Shown here: positions 21,930 through 33,085 of the stretch, one piece after another
How positions within the stretch are numbered: the stretch's first letter is position 1
How the letters are laid out: every line of letters begins with the position of its first letter
Assembly (NCBI GenBank): GCA_027924585.1
Contig: BSBM01000190.1
Span: 1,984,001 to 2,048,000, forward strand
Length of the DNA: 64,000 nt
Origin: Larix kaempferi
Lineage: Eukaryota; Streptophyta; Pinopsida; Pinales; Pinaceae
Direction: 5' to 3'
Translations under genes and position numbers: made by a program
The notes under the pieces: generated by a model
Seen by the model: the letters and a program-made list of their open reading frames with translations, nothing else
Database searches by the model: none
Told to the model about the DNA's origin: nothing

Positions 21930-22143
21930 TCATAACTAGATAGGTGACCAAAGAAACTTTGGTCGACCCATCTGCTGCCATGTCTTCTTAGTCAAGACAT
22001 TCACTTCTGATCCCAGATCAAGGATGACTTCATCCATTTCAAAATCTCCTATCTACGCAGTAAGCCTCATCTCTCGGCCTGTTCTTTTGTGCTTCCTTAT
22101 ATGATGTATAGCGCTATCTGGAGTCTCCGTTGCAATTTGAGGT
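21930..22143 (-). pseudogene. Protease catalytic region of element B
   Basis: The minus strand encodes EVILDLGSEVNVLTKKTW around 22045-21985, the retropepsin Asp-x-Gly motif in the form DLG. The element C equivalent is VILDLGSDVNILTKQAW. Stops and a frame change separate it from gag upstream and pol downstream. Retropepsin cuts the polyprotein into mature parts. Confidence 0.75.
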
Positions 22144-24111
22144 TCATACTGGCTGATAAGCTTCTGGAGCTCTACTATGCCTTTTTTCGCTTTTTAGTAA
22201 CTTCATGCAGCTTCGCAAGAACTGCGCAACATAAGTACAGACATCTGTCGCAGTACTTGTTTTGTCATACAGAGCCGGCATGTCTTCAACATGCAGTGTT
22301 TCACTGCGCAGCAGGATCCTTGATGACTTATCTGCTGGTTCTCTAAAGGTATCCCGCGCATCAATGAAGATCTCCTTGTTCTTATGTAGGTTAAGAGGGG
22401 GTGCTTTTCTTGGAGATTTCCTTATCCATACTGTTTCAAAGGGATCTTTCTTTGTATGTGCTTCCCCTGATGTTGAAGCTTTCGCTCCTCTGTTGCGGCC
22501 TGTCTCAACGCCACTGCGAGTGACCACATTGATGCTCGGATCCACTGGTCTATTCTCTAGTGCGATCCACTGGACGTTTGGATTCGGAGCCTTTGTTCGT
22601 CTTCTCTTCTTCATTTCCACCTCTAATACTAGGCAATCTTCAATGACATGCTCAAATGATTTACAATAATTGCACGTAGTGCATGGGTTAACACAATCTC
22701 TAGATACGTGCCCGGGTTGGCCACAACCTCTTCCCTGTGTCGGACCAGCATTTCTTCCTCTGCCGCAGTATCCACCACCACGACCTCTGTATCCTCCTTG
22801 GTCATATTGTGCATTTTCTTATTTTGGCTGGGTATCTTCTTGTACGCGGTACAAGCCAGCGCCTCGCATTGAGTCCATATCCCTTTTCCTTTCATTCATT
22901 AATTCATATGCACGGCAGTTGGATTCATCATATCCAACTGATTTACAGAAGTTGCAGTATAAATTCTTAGGATTTTTCACATATTTCTGGATGAGGTAAC
23001 AGTCTTCAGGTCTATGTCCTGTGGTTCTGCAAATTTCACACCATGGGGCCTGATTCTGATTTAATGGGTTAGGCGCGCCACTGTTAATATAGTTGCGGAA
23101 TAGAGGGCAATGCTCACGGTCATGACCTTCTCCTTTACAACTTGCACACCAGACCTCCTGTCTAGGTTCATATCTTTGTTCTTTACCATTTTTCATACTT
23201 TGCAGTTCAAGTGTCAGGGTGGTCAGCTGGTTCTGGATCTGAGACATCCCAGAACTAGTATCACCAGTCGGCGAAGCTTCCAGCTTCATTGCAATTTCCA
23301 AGGCCTCTATCTGGGATAGAACCTTCTGTTGCATCAATGGTAATCTTATATGAGGTAACAGCGCAACAATGAACCATTCTTTATGCTGTTTTGGCGGTAT
23401 AACAAAACTTACTTGGTCTAGTAAGGTCTTAAATTTCTGATCAAATTCCCAGACCGTTTCAGTTGGTCTCTGCTTTATTTCCTTCGGCTCAATTATACAC
23501 TAAGACTCAGACTTAGGTTTCTTGAACTCCGCCACCAGCGCGACTTTAATTTCTGCAAGGGTTCTCGGCTGTACGGTAGAGTATTTCATAAACCAATGTA
23601 GTGCTCTATCCCTGAAAGTGGTGATGAGCTGTGCTTGCTTCATGGCATCGTTGTGGATTTGTCTTACACTCCATACGGCTTCACAAAGGAACCAATGCTG
23701 ATCAGGGTCTTCTAGGCCAGTTCCTCTGAATATTGGCAGTTTCATATCAGTTTTTGCCATTATGCTATTAGGTAGTGGGGCGCCGGGATTAGTGCACGGC
23801 TGCTTTAAAGGGATCTGCGCAGTAAATACAAATAGGACTATCGGGAGAGTTGAACTAGGCTGAGTCTTCTGCGGGGTGGGCTGCGTAGCGGGTGGGTTCT
23901 GCGATAAGGGTGGCACGGTTTGTGCAGCCGGCGGATTCTCAAAGGTAAATGGTTGTGCAACTTCGCTATCAAGATCGCAGGGGATCTCAGTATCTATTTG
24001 AAGTTTAGGGCCTTCCGGATTCTTATTAATTTCATATCTCTTACCACTTCTAAGAGTATGTGTCTCTTCGTCAGAATCAATATATGTATTGTTTATCATG
24101 ACAAACTTCAA
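22144..24111 (-). pseudogene. gag of element B with five zinc-knuckle positions
   Basis: A single minus-strand frame from ATG 24111, interrupted by stops at 23500 and near 22817. It begins with acidic and proline-rich residues; the capsid start LPIFRGTGLEDPDQHWFLC lies near 23760-23700. Five zinc-knuckle positions follow: CASCKGEGHDREHC (23148-23107), CEICRTTGHRPEDC (23040-22999), CNFCKSVGYDESNC (22956-22915, His replaced by Tyr), a GCGQPGHVSRDC position lacking its first Cys, and CNYCKSFEHVIEDC. A basic C-terminal region runs to 22144. Zinc knuckles bind and package the RNA. Most gypsy Gag proteins have one or two, so this array is unusual; element C shares it. Confidence 0.85.
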
Positions 24112-24116
24112 GCATA

Positions 24117-24640
24117 TTACTGCATTCTTAGAACACCTTTCTCAGCTAACAGCATCTTAATGTATAGACTGAGATTGTTCAGAAACTTACCTTGGAATCC
24201 TCCGAAAAAGTGTGCTTCTACTTGGCTGTGGGATTTGAGTATGTCTACAGCAAATTCTGTTACAAAGCCTTCTAGCATATGATCGACCCAATAATCAACT
24301 GCATGTGACAATGGGATGTCTAATGCTTTAAGCTACGCTGTGAGCTCGGGAGTCCACTCCGTAGGAACTCCTCCTTGGAAACAATTTTTCTTCTCTGCGA
24401 GTTGCGAGATCAACGCATGGACCTCGTTTGGAAACGATGCCCAAAAGATCTCGTGAATGTCGTCCAACAGATATCTATCTGACCACTGTGTGTCGCTTAG
24501 ACGCGGATGTCTATTTTCTTGTCTGTTAAAATCGCTTATGGTCTTATCCCACCAAGCTTGGATTTTTGTCTTTTCAGGATGCCAATAGTCAGATCCTTCG
24601 GGGAACTGATATTCTTCTTCACACGTCGTGATTGCAACTC
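24117..24640 (-). pseudogene. ORF upstream of gag, element B
   Basis: A minus-strand frame of about 170 codons between the primer site and gag, beginning around EEEYQFPEGSDYW and ending LLAEKGVLRMQ at 24117, just before the gag ATG. It contains WWDKTI, QWSDRYLLDD, QGGVPTEWTPEL, then a stop, then DYWVDHMLEGFVTEFAVD and a KMLLAEKG motif. No clear ATG was found; an in-frame TGA lies shortly upstream. It is homologous to 4762-5244 in C. Function is unknown; Ogre/Tat elements are known to carry an extra ORF here. Confidence 0.65.
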
Positions 24641-24653
24641 ATCATGGATTCTA

Positions 24654-24670
24654 GCGCGGCAACGGAACCA
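24654..24670 (-). other. Primer-binding site of element B
   Basis: The minus strand reads TGGTTCCGTTGCCGCGC two bases after the LTR end. It resembles a tRNA-Asp type site with two central mismatches; the tRNA is not certain. Confidence 0.5.
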
Positions 24671-24672
24671 TT

Positions 24673-26410
24673 TGTTGGCTTAAACTGGCCCAGAGGTTTC
24701 CAATTAGACCCCGGTTCTTTGTGGTTCTCCCTTTGACCAACAAAACCCCTTCGCACCGGCCCTTTCGGCAACAACCTGCGAGCAGGTTGAGGTCTCACCC
24801 GAGGTGTATATTATGGGGTACTGCGGAATCAGGTTTCCACAGTAAATGATGAGTTGTTTATATGAACAAGCTGCGCAGCACAGGACAGAAGGATGGCGCT
24901 GCAGGGCAAAGTGATGCGGTACGCAGCAGGATCTACGCTGCAAGCAGTACTGCGCGGTGGAGGCAACACTGTAGACCTCACTGAGGGTTTCTTACTACTG
25001 CGAATCTTCTACTGGAACTGTGAATTACCCACACTTATCCTCTACTTGGAAGATCTCGGACACGTTAAGGCACTGAAATGAATATCACTCATCCATTCAT
25101 TCAGGCACTTACTAGTTATCTTTCTAGCATTCATTCTAGAACTTGGATTATTACAATGTGAACTGAAATGATAGACATGACTAACTGTGCTGCGTTCCTT
25201 CACTGTGTTAAGAAAGTATTTAATCTTAAATGACTGATTCACGATCTTAACATAGAATTGAAATGTTTTCCATTCATCTGCTTTCGTGGAACCTAGCATA
25301 TCATTCCCAAACTTCTCCTACTAGTAAATGCATATCAAAGTTCTCATATTACAGCATGCAAGGAAACATTCAAGCATTCATTCTATAGAAAATACAGATA
25401 GTCATTCATTCATAAACATCATCACATAACACAGGATTTAACGTGGTTCACTTCCTCGAATGGAAAGCTACATCCATAAGAACGGTTGGTAATATATTTC
25501 TTTCAAAAGGTATGGGGCAACTGTTCTTAGTCTGCGCACTCAGCTGCAGACTCTCCTTTCTCTCGGCTAGGTCTCTGCGCACACAGCTGCAGAGCCTTTG
25601 CAATATTCTCAGCTCAGAGATATTTTACAATACAAAAAGGTTATCTCCAGATTACTCTAACAACTAGCATCTAGTATCCAAAAATAGAGCAACCCTAACA
25701 ACAACCCTGAACCTTAAGAAACCCTGAACTCTAATCCCCAATCAACTACACAACCCCCATCCCATACAAAAGTGTCTTCTTAAATAGATCATGCCCGAAG
25801 GTCATGTCTATACAATGTCGAAGACCTAAAACCCAAAGGGTTTCCAAATACTGCGTCGGTTTTCCAAACCGGCTTGCTGGCTCCTGGTAGTGTCTGCTTG
25901 ATCATGGCGGATCTCCACGTCCTCATCCTGTCGCTATCGACCTTCCTGTCGCATGCGTGCCTACAAGCTGCTTCTGCCGAACCATTTTTCTCTAACGGTT
26001 CTACCTTCTAAGCGTGCCAAACGTCGCTTTCCTTAACAACCCACGCGTGGACGCTTTCCTGTTTTGTCTCTATCCGTCGCTCGGCAATCCTGGAATATCT
26101 TTCCAAAAATGGCTGCTACCAGTCGAGCCGGTAGCTACACTTGATACTTGTCCAGCACACCGCTTGATGGCTCCACGTGGCCTCCTAACTCCGCAGCACT
26201 GCTTCGGTGCAATACTGGTCTTCGCATCACGGCCAAAACTTCGATGCTACGCGCAACTCCGCAGTCTGGTCAAAAGTTGGATGTTGCGCTCAACTTCGCA
26301 GCATCCTCAATACTTAGCCAAAATTGTGTTTCTGAGCTGCGCTCAGCTCAGCTTTTCCTGCTTACCTCAAAAAGGTGCTTCCAAAACTTTATCTCAACCT
26401 GGGCCCAATA
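24673..26410 (-). repeat. 5' LTR of element B
   Basis: 1,738 bases. The element strand starts TATTGGGCCC, where the 3' copy has TGTTGGGCCC, and ends CCAACA. It is slightly longer than the 3' copy because of an extra stretch near 26050-26105. Confidence 0.93.
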
Positions 26411-26762
26411 GGTCAGCCTCAACTTAACCACATAGCACAATGCTGACTAGGCTGATACTCAATAGGGTGGTCTAATAACCCTTTGAACCACATGGCCGAC
26501 CCCCACTAGGGTGGTCTAATAACCCTTCGACCCACATGAGTTATACAGGGCCGACCCCAACAAGGTGTTCTAATAACCCATCAAGTATAAGTTACGACAC
26601 TTATAATATAAATGACGACACTTCCATATAGAGGAATGATAACATCTCTATAGGAATACAAACACTTCCGTATAGAGGAATAATACCATCTCTATAGGAG
26701 TACAATATACATATATGAAATACATGGGTGAAATACATTCCGAAGTTACATATACATCAACA
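26411..26762 (-). repeat. 5' LTR of copia-1, outer part (split by B)
   Basis: 352 bases that continue the copia LTR after element B. The first five (ggtca) are the B TSD. It ends ATACATCAACA before the copia TSD tgtta. It contains the GACCACCC and GGTTATTA words that repeat in this LTR family. Confidence 0.92.
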
Positions 26763-28400
26763 TGTTATAGTCCCTACAGGAGCTCCGGAGAAGTCACTAG
26801 ATGACATCAGGGATGGGTTGATTGCAAAATTCAGAAAGCCCAAGTCTGAAGCACAATATATCACAGAACTGAAAGAAATTAAGCAGTATCCCAATGAGAC
26901 GGTGTGGGATTAGTTTGATATGAGCGCTATCCAACATAAAGAGTGGTTCATCACGGCACTGCTACCGCACATTTGGCTACCACTGATGCAACAAAACATC
27001 ACGATGCGCAGTGAAGCTCTGGAGATTGCTATGCAATTGGAGGCATCGTCGATTATGTGAAAATGCAGCCGGGATGACGCAAATACAGACACAGCTGGCT
27101 AACTTGACCATATAGCTGCAAGATCTGAAGAAGAGCAAGGAGCAGCATGAAGAAGTATGGTGTACACGATGTCGAGGGGAAGGACATACTAAGGACAATT
27201 GCCCTGACTTTCGAAACTATTTGGTTTCGGGGGCACCTAACCCGTTGAATGGTGGCGACATGCCATGGTGTCGCATTTCTCAGGTATTTGGGCACCGCCA
27301 TGAAGAATGTCCATACATGCAATGGTCACCAAACCGATGAATCTGTATTGCACTTTCTATAAATCAGTGGGACACAGTGACAAAGATTTCTGCGCATATG
27401 GGTTGCTTCATGAGAGAACATACGACGCATTCTATGTGAAGGATGATCAGCGTGCCGTACAACAACCACAACCGCAGCCGCAAGTAGCCCAGCCGCTACC
27501 TCGACCACAGGTACAGTTTGTACCGCAGCAGCAACCACAGTAGTTTATGCTGCAATATGCTCCGATGCAAATGGCTCCACAACAGCCACAGTACGTTCAG
27601 CAACCACAGTATGCGCAGCAAGGGCAGGGCATGCAACTAGCCCTGATGCAGTAACAGTACAACCAACAGCAGTACCAACAGCAAGGGGGATTCCGTGCAG
27701 GATTCCGTGGTGGACGCAGCGGAGGATTTGGTCAGGGAGTAGGATGAGGAGATCGCAAACCTGTTCAGTGCTATCACTGTGCAGTATGGGGACATTACCA
27801 GTGAGAATGCCCATTATTTCAGACGCAGTGTACATTTTGCTTTGTTACAGACCACACCGTGGAAAACTGCCCACAGTTGATTGCACGATGGTAGGCAGGG
27901 AATGTTCCACACTTGCAGAATCAGAACCAGGCATAGTAGCCAGTACAGAATCAAGTGCAACAACCGGTGCAGAACCAGAACCAACATCCAATTCAGAATG
28001 CTAACGTAAACCAGCCAGGGAACCCGTCTCCAAATCAGAATCAAGGTGCGAATGTTGCGACAATTTATGCGGAGCCAAGACCACAACATGCGGCTGTCGC
28101 TATCATCACTCGTGGAGGCGCAGCAACAGGAGGGGGCATTCGAAAGGTCAGACAGAAGAAGGTATTGTTTGACGTTGAGTCCAAGCGTGATACGTTCTTT
28201 CAAGCACGACGTGCGATGGACCAGGATCGCGGTAAGGCTATTATTTGCAACATGCCCCCTATTTTTTATGCGACTCCAGAGGCGGGTCCATCAGCGCAGT
28301 CTGGAACCTTGCAGAAGTTTCTTGAGAGCTGTTTATTGTTGGCAATAGATCCCGCGGCCCTTCCTAAGATTGAAGTGTTGTTGCAGCAACCAGTTAGGGG
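26763..28400 (+). pseudogene. gag of element C, 3' portion with zinc knuckles
   Basis: Starts with the copia-1 right TSD (tgtta) and continues the gag frame of 5314-5842: the capsid end (a KPKSEAQYITELKEIKQYP motif, then HKEWFITALLPH), then knuckles CTRCRGEGHTKDNC, CRISQVFGHRHEEC (second Cys to Ser), CTFYKSVGHSDKDF (second Cys to Tyr), CYHCAVWGHYQ-stop-EC and CTFCFVTDHTVENC. A Gln/Pro-rich segment lies between knuckles 3 and 4 (QPQPQPQVAQ), and a second Asn/Gln/Pro-rich stretch follows (27900-28050). At least six stops lie in frame. It corresponds to gag of B, including all five knuckle positions. Confidence 0.82.
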
Positions 28401-29082
28401 ATGGCAAGAGTCCGCGGTAAACTCCTTACAGCGGCGGAAGACATGTAAGGAGATGCGAATGAATATCCAAATCGGGGACTATGATGTTGATTCAGTTATT
28501 CTGGATCTTGGTTCTGATGTCAACATCTTAACCAAGCAAGCATGGCAGAAAATGGGGAGCCCCCCATTGATCTAGTCTCCTATACAGCTCCGGTTAGCTA
28601 ATCACGCTAAGGTGACACGAATTGGAAGAGTCCCACATTTGGTGGTGGACATTGAGGGCATGAAGACCTATGTTGACTTCAATGTCATCGAGGTGGTCGA
28701 AGGAGGAAGTTCATATCCCGCGCTGCTGGGGATCAGATGGGCTAACGATAGTGGAGCGGTAATCAACTTCAAGCGGCGGATGATGACTTTCAAAAACCGC
28801 GATCTCAGAGTCATAGCCCCATTGGATCCGGCTGAAGGTCGTAGATACATTGAGCCAGTGAAGGACGACGATCCTAGTGGATGGGACCATGCATTCAACA
28901 TTTTCGAAGACTATATTCATCCAACTGCCAACGGTGAGCTGGGATGGCGCAGTGACAGCTCTACGTCTTTCGACTCTGATGACGCGTTAGAACACTGGAA
29001 TAACCGCTTGCATGAGGTGTCGGTCCACAAGTGTGGGCTAATCATGCAGTCGTTATGCCGCGTCACGACTGAAATGGTCACA
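28401..29082 (+). pseudogene. Protease region of element C
   Basis: The same frame as gag. The retropepsin motif VILDLGSDVNILTKQAW is near 28495-28545, followed by a stop (28573-28575), then RLANHAKV, ALLGIRWAND and the conserved RVIAPLDPAEGRRYIEPV block shared with B. Retropepsin processes the polyprotein. The DLG form of the catalytic motif is shared by B, so it is a family trait and not damage. An acidic linker follows to about 28980. Confidence 0.78.
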
Positions 29083-29517
29083 CTACCAGTATACAAAGGG
29101 TTTCCTTGCTTGTCTCACTTTCTGGCGGAGTTTGAGGAAAGAGTTTCAGAACCACAGTGATTGCTGGCATTGGACGAAGCATTGAAGGCTGCTCCAGCAC
29201 GCTGGTGGGAAACACACAAGGAATCAATTAAGGGATGGTTGAAATGCATAATATTGATGACAGTTCACTTTGGTGATACCGAGGTCTACCATACAGGGAA
29301 ATATGATTGTCGAAACGACCCTGGAGGCGATTTGATGGGGTGTCAGACAGTATGGGCATCGCAACCAAGAGACGAGTGGGTCCATGCATTTATCCATACC
29401 TTGGATGAAATGTCGTGGTCATGGTATACTGCAGTTGAATTACAGGGAGAAATCACTACTTGGTTGGAGTTGACAATATGTTTTACTCATACGTTCAGTT
29501 TTGTTGATCCCAATCCG
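29083..29517 (+). pseudogene. Gag/capsid-like module between protease and RT, element C
   Basis: Aligned to residues 165-312 of the B pol frame (21437-20994). Seen: LPVYKGF, one stop at 29158-29160, ALKAAPARWWETHKE, then ECR/NDPGG-type spacing, DEWVHAFIHTLDE, WYTAVELQGE and FTHTFSFVDPNP. The ARWW and W-x-x-F spacing and the Y.G....P start are the pattern of a retrotransposon Gag capsid, present a second time in the polyprotein. Function is unknown. Confidence 0.6.
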
Positions 29518-30500
29518 GATGTCCATAACGCTCTACAGATCATCCGCGATGTGGTTCTAAAGGTTGTCCCCGTGGCGTACCCGGTGGATCCGCATATGCA
29601 CTGCCATATGCAATCCATAATGGAATGTTATAATATCACTGGTGGGCCTAAAGATGGTGATGATCCGCAGAATGTCAATATCCCAGAATCTAAAGGAAGT
29701 CGCGATGTGGGACCGCCTGATGCGCCAAGTGATCCGTCCAGTCAGCCCTTGAAGCTTCGTAAGATCAATATTGGGACGGAGGCCACTCCCAAGTTCGTGA
29801 ATGTTGGAGATTATTGGGATGATGAGATGATGGGGAAGGTGACTGACTTGTTGCGTGAATTCCAGGACCTCTTTCCTACGAATTTTTCTGAAATGAAAAT
29901 GATTTTGGGTAATTTAGGTGAGATGAAGATCCCATTGAAACCAGATGCTAAACCAATCAGGCAGCGACCCTACCGCCTGAATCCGCGACATAAGGAGAGG
30001 GTCAAGGTCGAACTCGATCGCATGTTGGATGCTGGTATCATTGAACCGATTGAAGAGTCAGAGTGGATCAGTCCTATGGTGGTGCAGGACAAGAAGACCG
30101 GTGAGGTGTGCATCTGTGTCAATTTGTGGAAGTTGAATGATGCCTACTTGCATGATCCCTTTCCAACCCCGTTGACTGATGAAGTACTCAAAGGAGTAGG
30201 CGGCCAGGAGATGTATTCTTTCATGGATGGGTTCTCGGGTTATCATCAGATCCACATTGCGAAGGAAGACCACCACAAGACGACTTTTGTGACAGAATGG
30301 AGATGTTTTCAATATACCGTGATGTCGTTTGGGTTGAAGAATGCACCTGCGATATTTTCGCGGGTTGTCGTTGCTGCATTCAAGAATTTCATCCAGAAGT
30401 TCTTGCAAGTATACATGGATGATTGGACAGTCTATGGTTTGATCCGCGTTCATCTGGCCAATCTGCGGTTGATGTTGGAGCGCTGTCGACAACATTAGAT
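29518..30500 (+). pseudogene. Reverse transcriptase of element C
   Basis: The fingers begin near 29960 (RQRPYRLNPRHKERVK) with ESEWISPMVVQDKK, then DPFPTPLTDEV, SFMDGFSGYHQIHIAKED, FGLKNAPAIFSRVVV and the catalytic YMDDW near 30412. The frame ends at a stop (30498) before the thumb. The sequence before the fingers is an acidic linker (DDPQNVNIPESKG, YWDDEMMGKV). The conserved CVDLRKLN motif reads CVNLWKLN here, a loss at a normally acidic position. RT makes the cDNA copy. Apart from this change it is nearly intact. Confidence 0.9.
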
Positions 30501-31220
30501 ATCGCTGAATTTGAAGAAGTGTATCTTTTATGCACCGCTTGGGATATTGCTAGGTCACATTGTGTGCAAACAAGGGTTGTTAGTCGATCTAGCAAAAATT
30601 GCGCTCATTTTGAGCTTAACACCACCGACCAATGTCAAGCAATTGAGGGCGACTTTGGGGCATACTGGGTATTATCGCAAGTTCATCAGGGGATATGCAA
30701 TGATCACTACCTCTACGGAGAAGCTACTGAAGAAAGATGCGGTATTTCAATGGAGCCCTGAATGTCAGGATAGTTTCGAGCAGCTGAAGGCAAAGATGGC
30801 TTCAGCACCAATACTGGTCTTTCCATACTGGAGTAAGGAGTTCCATGTCCATGTTGACGCATCGTCGATTGCACTTGGTGTGGTGTTGGTGCAACCAGGA
30901 CAGGGGGATCTCGATCACCCTATTGCTTTCGCAAGTCGAAAGCTGTCATCCATGGAAAGTAATTACACTACCACCGAGAGGGAAGGCTTGGCGATGGTCT
31001 ATGCGTTGTAGAAGTTTCGACACTATTTATTGGGAGGACATTTTAAGATGTTCACTGACCATTCTGCATTGAAATACCCGGTCAATAAGCCTGTGTTGGG
31101 GGGGAAGATCTGTCGATGGTTACTTATTTTTCAGGAATTTGATTTTGAAGTAATTGTGAAGCCAAGGCGGTTGAACGCTGGCCCTGATCATCTATCGCGA
31201 ATTGAAACAGGTGAAGAGCC
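30501..31220 (+). pseudogene. RT thumb and RNase H of element C
   Basis: The same frame continues: MKKCIFYAPLGILLGHIVCKQ (shown in two parts in the sequence), TLGHTGYYRKF, then RNase H with HVHVDASSIALGVVL, PIAFASRKLSSME, TTEREGLAMVYAL, a stop at 31009-31011, and MFTDHSALKYPVNK. Asp, Glu and Asp of the active site are present. It ends in the FDFEVIVKPRRLN stretch that leads into integrase. Confidence 0.88.
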
Positions 31221-32551
31221 AACTAACATTGAATACGGGTTGCCTGATGCGCAACTGTTTAAAGTGGAAGTAGCTTATGGCTATTTTGAAAAAATCATTC
31301 AGTTTTTGGCGATAGGTACCGCACCAGAAGAGTTCACCACTAGTGAGAAGAAGCAGTTGGTAGTCAAAGCTGCAGACTTCCAGCTAATCGCAGGAGATTT
31401 ATACAAGATGGGTGTAGATGAGATATTGCGACGGTGTGTCTTGCCACATGAGCAAGCGCGGATCCTGTTAGAAGCACACAGAGGTGTGGCTAGAGGGCAC
31501 TACGGCGGTCGGGCGACTGTCAGGAAGGTGTTTCGTGCAGGGCTTTGGTGGCCCATGCTGCATAATGATGCGACAGACTATGCGCGGTCCTGTGATGTCT
31601 GTCAGAGAACTGGGAAGCCATCCAGGCGAGATGAGATGCCGCTGATGCCTCAGCTAACACTACAGCCATTCGACAAATGGGCAGTGGATTTTGTGGACCA
31701 ATCAATCAACCGGGGAAGCGCACTGGGGCAAGATACATCATCACGGCGACAGATTATTTGACAAGATGGGCGGAGGCTGCACCAGTCACTGATTGTTCTG
31801 TAGCCACAGCTGCACGGTTCTTGTTTGACAACATTATCATGCGCTTTGGCTGCCCCAAGATATTGTTGAGTGATCAAGGCAGCCACTTTCTCAATCGCAC
31901 CATCAACGCATTGACAGAGGAGTTGTAGATACAGCATAAGAAGAGTACACCATATCATCCACAGGAAAATGGCACGGTGGAAGCTTTCAATAAGATATTG
32001 GAGCATGCACTGAAAAGGTGTGCAATGCGAACCGTGATGACTACGATCTGAAAATCCCAGCAGTGCTATGGGTGTATCGCACCACATGTAAAAGGTTGAC
32101 GGGACAGACACCATTCAAGCTAGTGTATGGACAAGAAGCGATTATACTAATAGAGTACATTGTTCCAATTCTGTGCATCGCGGCAACGACAGACCTAGAT
32201 GATGCAGCGGCCTTAGAAGAATGTCTAGCACAGTTAGTACAGCTGGAGGAAGATCGCTTTATCGCAGGATTCCACCAAGGGGTGGAGAAGGACCATCAGA
32301 AGGCTTGGCACGATCGCCACATTAAAAACAAACAGTTTCAGCAGGGTGACTTGGTGATGTTGTATGACAGCAAGTTTATGAAACATCCAGGTAAATTGCA
32401 GATGCATTGGCTAGGTCTGTATCGCATTAGTAGCATCACTTCAGGCGGAGCGGTACAGTTGCAACAGTTGGACAGAGCGATGCTCCCAAAGTTGATTAAT
32501 GGTAGCAGGTTGAAGCCTTATTGGTCGGGCTTGGAACAGCGCGATGCGTGA
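31221..32551 (+). pseudogene. Integrase of element C
   Basis: Zinc region HRGVARGHYGGRATV with [15 protein letters not shown]; catalytic core [16 protein letters not shown] and YHPQENGTVEAF, so all three acidic residues are present. C-terminal part: [17 protein letters not shown] and [10 protein letters not shown], stop at 32549-32551. Frame changes occur near 31695 and 32015, with a stop at 31926-31928. It has no chromodomain. Apart from these breaks it matches B residue for residue over long stretches. Confidence 0.92.
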
Positions 32552-33085
32552 GTCGCATCGGGAAAAAAAAAGGAGGGGTAGGTCGATCGGTGGCAGGTTG
32601 CCACACCGACAGGAACAACATGCCCAAGCAGAGAGGCTTGTGCTACACGTTAGGAGCGATCCGCGACAAGTGGCAGGGCCGCAACCAGGTCAAATCAGCA
32701 ATAAATGCCAAAAGTTAAGATAGTTAATTAACGGCGCTTGTTCGAATGAGGGGCATTGATGGCGGATCCGGTCGATCGGCTGACAAGATCGACGATGGAA
32801 TTGAGTCATTAATACAAAATTTTGGTCGAGTTAATGTAGGATTTAGTGATGATTATGGAGGATTGCGTTGGACGTTATAAGAACAGGTCGAAGCTGGTCG
32901 GAAGGCACCGAGAATTCAGTTGTTAAACTGTGACTATGAAGTGCTGCCGAGTATCGTTGTTGCCTGATGAGTGCAGTTGCGAGTTGGGAAAGGTTCAGTT
33001 GAACTTGCAGAGTGTCATTGCTGAGCGTTGCGTGGGTTTGTTAATTATGTCATTGAAGCCATCAGTTGAGAACGTCGTGTGAGGT
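32552..33085 (+). other. Spacer between integrase and 3' ORF of element C
   Basis: About 530 bases without supported ORF. It has a purine-rich string at 32561-32579 (GGGAAAAAAAAAGGAGGGG), and a TATAAGAA word near 32876 that could correspond to the TATA-like box of A and B, though position and sequence differ. Confidence 0.5.

Larger units (their letters stand above)
12699..26410 (-). mobile_element. Gypsy element B (Tat/Ogre-like), minus strand, full length
   Basis: 13.7 kb. LTRs 12699-14406 (3') and 24673-26410 (5'); TSD ggtcg (12694-12698) and ggtca (26411-26415), where the undisturbed copia LTR has ggtcg. On the minus strand: primer site, upstream ORF, gag with five zinc-knuckle positions, protease, Gag-like module, RT, RNase H, integrase, TATA-like box, 3' accessory ORF, polypurine tract. 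It is the most complete member of the family here, although gag-pol has several stops and at least three frame changes. Confidence 0.93.
5843..26762 (-). mobile_element. Copia-1 element, minus strand, containing gypsy B
   Basis: Bounded by LTRs 5843-6534 (3') and 12343-12698 plus 26411-26762 (5', split by B). A perfect 5-bp TSD tgtta lies at 5838-5842 and 26763-26767. On the minus strand it has a tRNA-iMet primer site, a leader with gag debris, an integrase remnant, RT and RNase H, two tandem-repeat arrays and a polypurine tract. Without B it is about 7.2 kb. It shares its deletion breakpoints with copia-2, so it probably moved as a non-autonomous element. Confidence 0.92.
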
